31,412 nt of DNA from CAZTZY01 sp964617765 (GTDB lineage: Bacteria > Pseudomonadota > Gammaproteobacteria > Pseudomonadales > DT-91), in NCBI GenBank assembly GCA_964617765.1, contig CAZTZY010000024.1:1-31412 (forward strand), given 5' to 3'. The notes beneath the pieces were generated by a model, which was given only the letters and a program-made list of their open reading frames with translations, had not been told where the DNA came from and searched no databases. Numbering within the stretch: position 1 is the first letter of the stretch; each line of letters starts with the position of its first letter. Shown one piece after another: positions 6,497-17,400 of this stretch. A program made the position numbers and the translations under genes.

Positions 6497-8476
6497 TTAT
6501 TCAGCTTTAACACCAAATATTGGTGTAAAAAGCGGTATTAATAATTGATTGCCGAATTCACTCAAGTGATTGTCGTCAAAATACAGCGGCCAATCATTTT
6601 TAACGCCCATGCACTTATCGTTAGTGCATAAATAAGGTAAGGGATCAAGGATTTTAACACCACAGCGTTTAACGGCATCATCCTGTATAGCCAGTACAAA
6701 AGCATTACGTTGGTAGTATTCGTTGATTGAAATATGGATATCACTCTGGTGATTAAGCTTTAGATCCTGGGCCAGTGCACGGGGTACTTTAACCATCATT
6801 TCAGGAAAAGGGCGCATTAAGTACACGGTTCGTTCTTTGGCATATTCGCAGGTTGTGTCAAGAAAACGCTGGCGGAATTCCTGTAAAAATTCAGGGGTCG
6901 TTTTTTTATGATGTGTGGAAAAATAAACATGTGGTCCGGGTGGGATATCCAACACCCCTCCAAATGCAGCCCAGGTTAACCGGTTAATAATAATGAGCGG
7001 GATATCTGCGGGCATCGAATGGATTTGTTGAAAAGCCCAGTCGTTGAATAGATGGCACATATTTCCGAAGGCGAGCTCAATGCTACCCTTAATGGTTGGA
7101 CAGCCGGCATAAGTTAACTGGAGTAAACCGGAATCATTTTTTGCCAAGGCATTGTGAATAGAAGAAACAACGGCATTGGCATGGCTATCACCCAATAAAA
7201 TCACTGTATTTTTAGAGCCACCATAATGACATTTTTTGAACCAGGTTCCTTGCCACACCAGGCATTCCCTGGTGCGTGTATTACGATTCCATCGTTCAGC
7301 TTCAATAAAACGGATTTGTTCGTTAATAGGTTGGGAAATTTGCCCAATAGAAACGGTAACGATAATCGCGGCAACCAGATATAAAATATTTCTTATGATG
7401 GTTTGATCGGCCAGTTTTTTACGCGCTGGATTCTCAATAAAGGAATAAGAGAGATGGCTAATAAACACTGTTAATAAAATAGCAGTTGTCACCATAAGTG
7501 GATCGTGGTGTTTTTGCCTATAAAAAAGCGCAACCACTAACGGCCAGTGCCAAAGATAAATGGAATATGAGCGAGTTCCTAGCCATTGTGCCAGACGGTT
7601 ATTGCTCCAAAGGGAGTCATGCTGGGCAGAGATCAATACAAAAACTGCACCAGTGACAGGGAGTGCTGCATGCCATCCTGGCCAAGGTGTAAAAATGTCA
7701 AAAATCAGTATTGCAATGATAATCAGTAAAAAACCGATTAACTCAACTATCTTTTTTGAACGGTCTTTTAATGTAAAAACATCAGCGTGCAGAAAAACCA
7801 GTCCTCCAGCAAGCATTTGCCAGGCTCTTGTGGGTAACAAATAAAAAGCAGCATCAGGTTTATAATCGGTAACAATCGTACAAAGGATAAAAGATAAAAA
7901 GAATATAAAACTTATTGATAGAGTTAGAAAGTGCCGGTTAGCTCGTATTTTCCATAGAAGCCGTAGTAAAATTGGTAATAATAAATAAAACTGCCATTCG
8001 ACAGAAAGCGACCAGGTATGGAGCAGCCATTTTTCATGTGACCCAACTTCAAAATAACCACCTTGCTGCCAAAAAAGAAAGTTGCTTAAAAAGTTCAGGC
8101 AATATAATACCTGTGTTGACAATTCCTTATATTCAAACGGTAATATCAGCGCCCATCCAGCCAGCATTAGGCAAGCACACAACACAATCAACACAGGAAG
8201 AATGCGCCTCGCTCTAGCCATGTAAAAGTGTACAACAGAAAAATGGTTAGGGTCTTTTTCAAGTCCATTAACAATGATCCCGGTCATTAAAAATCCCGAG
8301 ATCACAAAAAAAACATCGACCCCAATAAATCCACCATTAAATCCCGGGATGCCAAAATGGTATAACATAACAGCAATAACTGCCCAAGCCCGCAAGCCGT
8401 TGATGTCGGCTCGAAATTCCGGCACTCGTTTGGCAGGGTCGGCGATGTCAGTTGGCAAGGTAGTATTCGGCATCAT
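6497..8476 (-). CDS. OafA/YrhL-like acyltransferase 3 with C-terminal SGNH domain
   Basis: A 659-aa membrane protein with two parts. Residues about 20-390 form the polytopic acyltransferase 3 domain, opening with FRADINGLRA and YHFG (H40) and continuing with DVFFVISGFL and many hydrophobic helices. Residues about 420-655 form a periplasmic SGNH hydrolase-like domain with GDSHAN (S431) and DDNHLSE (D634, H637) as the expected catalytic residues. Proteins of this layout O-acetylate sugars of LPS, peptidoglycan or glycosides at the outer face of the inner membrane. The start overlaps the NrpB stop by four bases (ATGA), so translation is coupled to the synthetase. With two GT-C proteins upstream, it may acylate a glycan or glycopeptide product. 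The family is secure and the acceptor is inferred. Confidence 0.92.
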   Translation of the reverse strand: MMPNTTLPTDIADPAKRVPEFRADINGLRAWAVIAVMLYHFGIPGFNGGFIGVDVFFVISGFLMTGIIVNGLEKDPNHFSVVHFYMARARRILPVLIVLCACLMLAGWALILPFEYKELSTQVLYCLNFLSNFLFWQQGGYFEVGSHEKWLLHTWSLSVEWQFYLLLPILLRLLWKIRANRHFLTLSISFIFFLSFILCTIVTDYKPDAAFYLLPTRAWQMLAGGLVFLHADVFTLKDRSKKIVELIGFLLIIIAILIFDIFTPWPGWHAALPVTGAVFVLISAQHDSLWSNNRLAQWLGTRSYSIYLWHWPLVVALFYRQKHHDPLMVTTAILLTVFISHLSYSFIENPARKKLADQTIIRNILYLVAAIIVTVSIGQISQPINEQIRFIEAERWNRNTRTRECLVWQGTWFKKCHYGGSKNTVILLGDSHANAVVSSIHNALAKNDSGLLQLTYAGCPTIKGSIELAFGNMCHLFNDWAFQQIHSMPADIPLIIINRLTWAAFGGVLDIPPGPHVYFSTHHKKTTPEFLQEFRQRFLDTTCEYAKERTVYLMRPFPEMMVKVPRALAQDLKLNHQSDIHISINEYYQRNAFVLAIQDDAVKRCGVKILDPLPYLCTNDKCMGVKNDWPLYFDDNHLSEFGNQLLIPLFTPIFGVKAE

Positions 8477-11400
8477 GTTTTATAGCCAATAGCCAACTTC
8501 AATGTCTCAACCAGCACATCATTTACATTCACCTTCAACAGCGAATAATGATCACCCGGCACCGCAATGACTTTAATGTCATTACTTATTTTTTCAAAGC
8601 CACGAGTTTTGATGACCCGCCGCTGGCTGATATTCAATGCCAAGCCCTGCAATTTCGCTGTCAAATCCTGTGGGGTAAATAATAGCAACGGAATATTATC
8701 GATGGGCTGCATCTGGAAGGCGGTCATCATCGAATGAAGTCCGCGTACTACCGAAATGGCTCGATGGCTAAACTCTTCTGATACCAGGCCATGGAACTGT
8801 TCATGGATCATGTCGATGACTTGTGCGTCATCAACAGCCATTTCCGTATAACGGCTTGGTATATGGGTATCCAGCAAACCAACAAACTTCACGGTTTCAT
8901 CTTGTTGCTGTAACGCGCGTGCCAGTTCAATCGCTAATATACCACCGAAGCTATGGCCAATTATCTGGTAGGGGCCGTGTGGCTGTTGCTGGCGGATAGC
9001 GGCAACGTAAAATTCGAGCATATCATGTAGATTGGAGAAAGGTGTTTGCCCCTCCTCAAGGCCATAAGCCTGTATGCCATAAAAAGGCTGGTTATTGCCT
9101 AATGCACGAGCTAATGGCTCATAACTTAATACAACGGCGCCGAGTGAATGAAGCGCAAAAATCGGTGTTTTGCTGCCCTGTGGCTGGATAGGTACAATGG
9201 GTGACCAGTCAGACAAGCGGCTGTTAATCACCAGCGCAAGCTGGGCAATCGTTTGTGCGCCAAACAACGATGCTACCGGCAGTCGGGCATTAAAATGCTT
9301 TTCCAGTGCAGCCAGCAAGCGCAATGCTGTCAGCGAATCACCGCCACTTTCAAAGAAGTTATCGAAAACCCCTGCCTTGTCGATGCCGAGAATATCCTGC
9401 CATAGCATGGCGATATCTTCCTCAATGGCAGTGCGCGGTGCTATATACAGCGCTGCCGATGCAGGCCTTGGCAAATCCAGCAGGGCTTGCCTGTCGATTT
9501 TACCGTTGGGCGTTAATGGCCAGGAACTAACGGGAATCAACAGGTTCGGTACCATATAATCGGGTAGCCGGTTAAACAGGTATTCACGCCAGCCAGTGAG
9601 GCCGTCGGACTTATGTTGTTCATCGGTAAGAACAAACGCCAGCAATTGACTGTTATCAAGCAAAACCACTGCATCAAGAATGGCAGGCAGTGAACGCAAA
9701 ACCTGTTCAATTTCACCGGGTTCAATACGCAGCCCGCGCAATTTGAGCTGGAAATCCTTGCGGCCGAGGTAATACAGCAAGCCGTCATCACGATCAAGGC
9801 GCACAAGGTCGCCACTGCGATAAAGTAGCCGGTCATGTTCGCCTGTAGCAAAAGGGTTAGGTACAAAGGCGTTGGCAGTGAGTTCAGCCTGTTGCCAGTA
9901 ACCGGCACCCAGATTGATGCCACTGATACAGAGTTCACCCGCCAGGCCATTCGCTACAGATTGTAACTGATCATTGAGGATATACAAGGAAACACCGGCG
10001 CAGGGTTTACCAAGCGGGAAAATATACTCATTGGCCTGGCCTTCGGCGAACAGTTTTTTAAGTTGTTGTGGTGCCAGTGTATGAAACGCACTGATATCGG
10101 TGCATTCAGTCGGGCCATACATATTCACCATAGAACAATTAAAAATAGGCGCGTTTAACCAGGCGGACAGGCGTTTTAACTGTACAGGTTCGCCGCCGAG
10201 CAATACAGTGCGTAATGAGCGCAATTTTTGTAGTGACTCAGCATCACAAGACTCAACCAGCGGGTAAAAAGCGGAAGGCGCACAATTTAATGTGGTAATC
10301 CCGTACTGGTCAATGGTATCGAGAAGGGTTTTAACATCATAATATCCCTGTTCCGCCAACACGACCGTGCCACCCACAGTCAGCAATGCAAACAGATTTT
10401 TCTGCGTTAAATCAAAACCGGGGGACGACATCACCAGGGTTTTATCCGATGAATTAAAATCGAATTCTTTGGTGTACCATGCCAGCAAGTTCGATTCGCT
10501 GCGATAATACACTGAAGCACCCTTGGGTAAACCGGTAGAGCCGGAAGTGTAGATCATGTAAAGCAGGTCAAGATCGCCGTGATTGGTATTGACAGGTGCA
10601 GTGGTAGCAGATAAATCAAGCGTATCGATATCCATGATAGCAATATCAGCGGCAAAATCAGGATCAGGGTAAAATTGTTGCTGAAAATGCTGTTCAGTAA
10701 TCAATACCGCAGGTGCTGCATCCTTGAGAATATGGCGCAGGCGTTCAGCCGGATAATTCACGTCCATCGGCACATAACAGGCGCCGGCTTTCACTGCGCC
10801 GAGAATGACAGGCAGCAATTCCACGCGGTTGGGCATCAGGATAGCAATACGATCGCCCCGCTGTACACCTTGCGACAATAAGTGATGCGCAACTGCATTT
10901 GCAGCGCAATCGAGCTCTGCATAGCTTAAGTGTTTATTGCCACAGATAAACGCCATGGCATCAGGATGCGATGCAGATTGTGCAGTAATGGCCTGCATGA
11001 AATCGAAGCTCTCGATGGCTGGCTCACCTTGCAGGCAAATAATCTCCTCGGCGGCCTGTTGGCCGGGCAAGCGTAGCTGGTTGATATGGGCATGGGGATG
11101 GCGTGTTAATTCTGTGAGCAAATACAGCCAGCTATCGCGGAAACGTTCGATAGTAGCAGTATCAAACAGGTCGGTATTGTATTCAAAACTGGCTTGCAAT
11201 TGGCTTGCCTGATCAACCACCGTTAATAAACATTCAAATTTTGCGCTCACGATTTCTTGTTCAATAAAACCCACCTGCAAACCGTCAAGATTAAACGTTG
11301 ATGGTACTTCATCGGCATTCAGGTAATTAAACGCGGCCTGCACAATCGGCATAAATTGCAATTGCCGTTCAATATGCAGCGCTTGCATCACCTGTTCGGC

Positions 11401-14400
11401 AGGCACCAGTTCGTTGGCAAAGGCTAACAGGGTTTTATCGCGTACTTTCAGAAGCAATTCGCTCAACGAATAGTTGGCATCCAGTCGCGTGCGTATCACC
11501 AGCGCATTGATAAAAAAGCCCACCAGTGGTTCCAGTTCGCGCCGTGTGCGTCCATCTCGCGGAATGCCAACACAAACATCGCGTTGTTGGCATAACTGCG
11601 ACAACAGTAACTGGTAGCTGGCCAGTAACAGCATAAACAACGTAACGCCATGGTTGCGTGCCATGGCTTGCAATTTTTCGGTAAGATCAGCATCAATGCT
11701 AAAAGCCAGTTGCGCACCATGAAAGGTTTGCAGTGCTGGCCTTGGCCTGTCTAACGGCAAGCCTAAAAGTGGTGGTGCCTGGTCAAGTTCACTGACCCAG
11801 TAAGCGAGCTGTTCACGAATGAGTTCACTGCGCAATAATTCCTGCTGCCAGTAGCTGTAGTCGCTAAACTGGAGTGGCAGTGCGGGTAGCGGATTCGCTT
11901 GCCGGTGATGAAAGGCGGTATACAACGCAGCCAGTTCACGCGCAATAATCAACAATGATTGGGCATCACCTAGCAAGTGGTGCAGGGTAAGTAATAACAC
12001 ATGTTGCTGTGGCGCGAGTGCCAGCAGCTTCATGCGCAATAAAACATGGCCATGAATATAGAACGGTTGTTGCGCTTCGGCATTGATGGTGTCGTGTAAC
12101 CAGGTTTGTGTAGCATCATGGGGGCAATCAATTTCTTCCAGCGCAATGCTGTCGGCAGCTTGCACGCGCCATTGTGGCAAACCCTGGCTGTTATCAATCA
12201 CTGAACGTAACAAGGTATGGCGTTCCAGTAAGGCCTGAAGTGCATTTTGCAATGCCGGTTTGTCAAGCGGGCCATCAAGGCGCAAGGCGGCAGGTATATT
12301 GTAAGCGAGGTTAGCCTCATCGATTTGTGTCAGAAACCACAGGCGTTTTTGTGCATGCGAAAGCGGATAGACATCGCTGGCAGCGGCCTTGTTGATCGGC
12401 GGCAGCTTGCTGGAGGATGTTTGACTCTGTTGCCAGGCCAGGGCAATCGCGGCAATCGTCGGGGTATGGAAGATAGCCTCTAACGGTAATTCCAGAGCGT
12501 ATTCTTCGCGCAGGCGACTGGCAATGCGCATGGCGTGCAATGAATGACCGCCGAGTTCAAAGAAATTATCATCAACGCCAATATCGTCGCGACCCAGTAC
12601 TTCCTGCCAGATGGCCAGCAGTTGCTGTTCGGTGTTATTGGCAGGGGTGTTAAAGGCAGGGGTGTTAAATGCAGATGCGCGCAGGGTTTTGTGTAAAATA
12701 TTTTTTGGTTTGCTTGTGGTTGGCAGGCTGAAGCGTTTTGCAGGTGTTTCTGCCACCGAAGGCAGCAAGTCGGCTATAACGGTTTTTCCTTGCAGGCATT
12801 GGTGAATAATAGCCATCAACAGTGCCAGGAAATCGTCGCCTTGCAGTTCCGAGCGGTTATACATCAGTTGCACATGCAGCTGGTCATCTATCACTTTCAC
12901 AATACAGTTTACGGCATGATCCATTTCGGGCATCAGGTGTTCGATGCGTTCCAGCTTGCCAAAAAACGGGGTGGCGCTTTCCATAATATAAAAATTGAAC
13001 AGGTAGGGTACAGGTACAGGCAACAGCTGGTGTTGCAGGTGCAGGGAAACCGGGGTGAAGGGCGCTATCTGTTTGCGGTATTGGCGCAGCGCTGCCAGCA
13101 GCTGATCAAGTGTGTTATCAGGGTGGATTACATCTGGTGCGATAATGTTCGGCTGTTGCTCAAAGAACAAACCCTGCGTGGTATAAAAAGCCTTGTCGCG
13201 CCCCAGTACCACTTCGGTAAAACAAAAAGGGCCGTCCATGCGATGCCAGGCCTTGATGGCGAGTGCAAACACGGCCTTGAAAAACAGTGTAGGCGAGCTG
13301 CGCAGGGTTTTGCACAACTGCTGCACTGCCTGCCAGTCGGCAGTATCGAGCTGTTGTTCAATACTGGCAAAGCCATCACTAAAGGCATCGGTAAGGCCAT
13401 CACTAAAGCCATCAGGCTGCCCAGCCAGCAGCGGGCGAAAATCAAGATACGGTTGCAGTGTGGCAGCTTGCGATTGCCAGAAATGATAACTGGCTGCGCT
13501 GTCGCAATGCAGGCGATGTTGCTGCACAAAATCGACGTAATTGTTGGCCGGAAAATCAGGCGCATTGCCTTCCACGCGTTTCTGGTAATTGCCCTTGATC
13601 AGGCGGCCAAGCATCTGGATGCTGACACCATCAAACATCGCATGATGCGCCGCCAGGATAAACAAATAATTCTGGCCGGAAAATTCGTGGATAAACACGC
13701 GCCACAGTGGATCAGTTTCTGCGTAAGGCGAAAATAGTGCGGCATCACTGGCCTGCTGTTTGGCGGCTTCATCCAGCCTGGCATCACCATGGTTGATATA
13801 AGTCAGGCATGAAGCCGGCAAGTCACCCATGGGTGCAATCACCTGTTCGGCCAGTTCCAGTAACGGATGATGCGTACGGACAATGCGCGCGCGCAGGGTG
13901 TCGGCATGGTTATACAATGCTTGCAGAACATCGCGCCATACGGCGATATCCAGCGGTGTAGTGGAATGGGTTAAAAACCCCAGCTGGTTATGGCGCTTGT
14001 GCGGGAATAACAGGCTGTCGAGATAAATATCGCGTTGTGTAGAGGTAAGGGGATAACAGGTTTGCAGTGGTGAAAAATGCTGCTGCATGTGATCTCGGGT
14101 TTCACTATCAGTAAGGCATCGCAAGGCTTGCAGTGGGGTTGATGGTTCTGCGAGGGTGTTGAACAACAGCGTCTGGAAGTGGCCTGCCCAGTCGCTGATC
14201 GTGCTGTCATTAAACAGGTCGGTATTATATTCAATCGCCAGCCGGATGCCGGCATCGTGGCGGTAGAAAATCCATGTCATCTCATATTTGACAGTATTCA
14301 CCGGTGTTTGTAGCGGTGTTACCTGTAAGCCAGGCAAAGCCAGTGACAAGGCTTCACTGCCGCTATCCTGCAAAAAGTTGAAACCCACCTGCGCTACAGG

Positions 14401-17400
14401 ATTGTGGCGAGTGCTGCGTATAAAGCCGAGGCTGGCTAATACGCTTTCTACAGGAATATCCTGGTGTGCATAAGCGTCGAGAATACCGATTTTCTGTTGC
14501 TGTAAAAAATCCGCAAAAGTAGGATTCGCTGGCAACTGGCTGCGCAGGATAATGGAATTGACAAAAAAACCGGCAAGGGCAGCCAGGCCCGGATGGTCAC
14601 GTCCGGCAATTGGTACGCCGACACACACATCATTTTGTTGCGCCAGCTTGCCTAGAAAAACCTGCAGGCAAGAGAGCAGTACCATAAACGGTGTCAGTTG
14701 TTGGGCGCGGCAAAACGCCAGCAAGCGCTCAACCAGTTTGTTATCGAGATCCCCCAGCCATTGCGCGCCTGTATAAGACTGTTTTGAGGGTCGTGGGCGA
14801 TCATGCGGCAGGCTGAGTAGCTCCGGCACGCCGTTCAGGTAGTGTTGCCACCATGCCAGTTGCTGTTGCCAATCCTGCTGTTGCGCCTGATAGTGTTGCC
14901 AGCTGGCAAAATCGTGGTATTGCAGCGGCAGCGGTGTTAATGACGGTAGCTGCTGCGTCGATAAGGCGAGATAAAGCGCAGCCAGTTCGCGGGCAAGGAT
15001 ATCCAGTGTCAGCGCATCACCGGCAATATGGTGCAGGCAAAAACAGAACAGGTAATGCTGGTCAGACAGTTTAACGATTAACGCTCGTACCGGTAAATCC
15101 TGTTGCAGGTCAAACAACTGTTCGTCATGGTTGCAAGCCAGTTGATAAAGGTCAGCCGGTTTGCCTGACAAGTCGGCATAAGCGGCGTTCCATGAATAGT
15201 CACTTAAGGGTTTTTGCCAAACCTGCTCATCTCCTGCACTGTAAACGGTATGTAAAACAGCATGGCGCTGCACCAGAATTGCCAATGCCTGTTGCAAGGC
15301 AGCCACATCCAGTGCGCCATGAATATCAAAGGCCACCGGCATATGATAGGCCGTCGATTGCGGAAAGAGCTGCTGGAATAAAAACAGGCGCTGTTGCTGG
15401 AACGATACCGGGTATTGCTCTGCATCGGCAGCCAAAGGAATGGCGGCGCGATTTTTAGGCAGGCTGTTGATATAGGCTGCCATGCTCTCAATGTTGCTGT
15501 AGGTAAAAATATCACGGAAATTCAGGTTTACATCGAAGGTCTGGGATAACTGCGCCACAATTCGCATGGCCAGTAATGAATGGCCGCCCGCCTCAAAAAA
15601 GTTCGTGGTAGTGCTGACAGGTTTCCCCAAACAGTTTTCCCAAACAGTTTGTACCTGTTGTTCAATGGCGGTTTGTGCTTGCCTGTAATCAACTGCCGGT
15701 TGATAGTGTTGACCTAATGCCTTGCGATCAGTTTTCCCGCTGCTGGTCAGTGGCCATTCCGCAATAACGATAAAAGCGTTAGGCAGCATATACCCCGGTA
15801 ATAACTTACCAAGGAATTCTCGCCAGTCAGCATGGCTAATGGCCACATCACACTGGTAAAACAATAACAGCTGTTCGCCGACTATCAGCGCAGCGGCACG
15901 CTTGACGCCGGAATATTGCAAGGCCTGTTGTTCAATATCCATCAGCTCGATACGCAGGCCACGCAGTTTTACCTGCAAATCATTACGGCCGATAAACTCG
16001 ATATTGCCATCGGGCAGGTAACGCGCCAGGTCACCGGTTTTATACAGCCGGGCTGAGGGGTGATCATCAAGATAATACGGGTTATCAATAAAACGTTCGG
16101 CTGTCAGTGCGGCATTGGACTGGTAACCCTCGGCAAGACCCATGCCACCAATAAATAGTTCGCCGATACAGCCGGGCGGTAGCGGGCGCAAGGTGCCGTC
16201 GAGAATATGCAGCTGGGTATTCCAGATGGGTTTGCCTATTGATACTGAGAGTGACTGGTTTGGCTTAAACGAACAGTTAAAATAACTGGCATCGACCGAG
16301 GCTTCAGTCGGGCCATAAAGATTGAACAAAGCCACGCCCGTCAGTTTTTCGTTAAAGTGAATCACCTGGCGTTGGTGCAGGGTTTCACCGGAACAAAAAA
16401 CGCGTTGCAGTGATGGCATATCGCCATGCGTGATATTCTCCAGAAAAATATCCAGCATCGACGGCACAAAATGCAGCGTGCTGATCTGTTGTGTGGCAAT
16501 AACCTCACACAGGTAATCAACATCGCGGTGGCCATCTGGTCGCGCATAATGAAGGCGTGCGCCAGCCAGCAGTGGCCAGAATAATTCCCATACCGATACA
16601 TCAAACGTCAACGGCGTTTTCTGTAACACAACATCGTTAGCCGACAACGCATATTCTGCCTGCATCCACAACAGGCGGTTGATAATGCCGCGCTGTAAAA
16701 CACGAACACCCTTGGGGTTTCCGGTAGAGCCCGAAGTGTAGATCACATTAAAAAGCGGGTTGGCAGAAACCGGTGCAATAAAAGGTATGTCAGCCAGTTT
16801 GCCAATGTCTTCGGCCAGCAAGCAGGGCAACATAGATGTAAATATATCGCACGATGTTGCACTGGTTATCACACAGGCGGGTTGCGCTTCGTCAATAATC
16901 TGTTGCAGGCGTATTACAGGAAATTGCGCATCCAGAGGCAAGTAGGCATTGCCGCTTTTTAAAATACCGAGCAACGCAACAGACACCAGTGCCGAACGTG
17001 GCAGGCTGATGGCGATAATGCCACCGGTACCATAGTGCTGCAGGATGTGGCTCGCCAGCTGTGAAGCTTGCCGCTCTAGTTCGGCAAAACTTAACCGGTA
17101 GTCATCACAGCTGACGGCGATAACATTGGGTGTCAGGCGACATTGTTGTTCAATCAGGTTATGCAGTGCAGCTACAGCAGGCAGGGCATGTTCCGTATGG
17201 TTGTTTTGCCCGATGCAGTTGAGCAAGGCATCTTCGCACACGCCAAGCCCAAGCATGGCCAGTTGTTCTGCCGGGGTTAGCAGGTTGAACTCACGTACCG
17301 CCAATGCTGGTTGTGCGATAATGGTTTGCAGGGCACGCAGGTAATAATTAACCAGGCGTTCAATAAAACCAACCGAAAAACGCTGTGCATCATATTCAAT

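Noticed and set aside
12790..13737. A 315-codon open frame on the plus strand
   Set aside because: It is antisense to the C* region of NrpB, whose minus-strand protein has clear domains and motifs. The plus-strand translation shows no recognisable motif, and long antisense frames are common opposite such genes.
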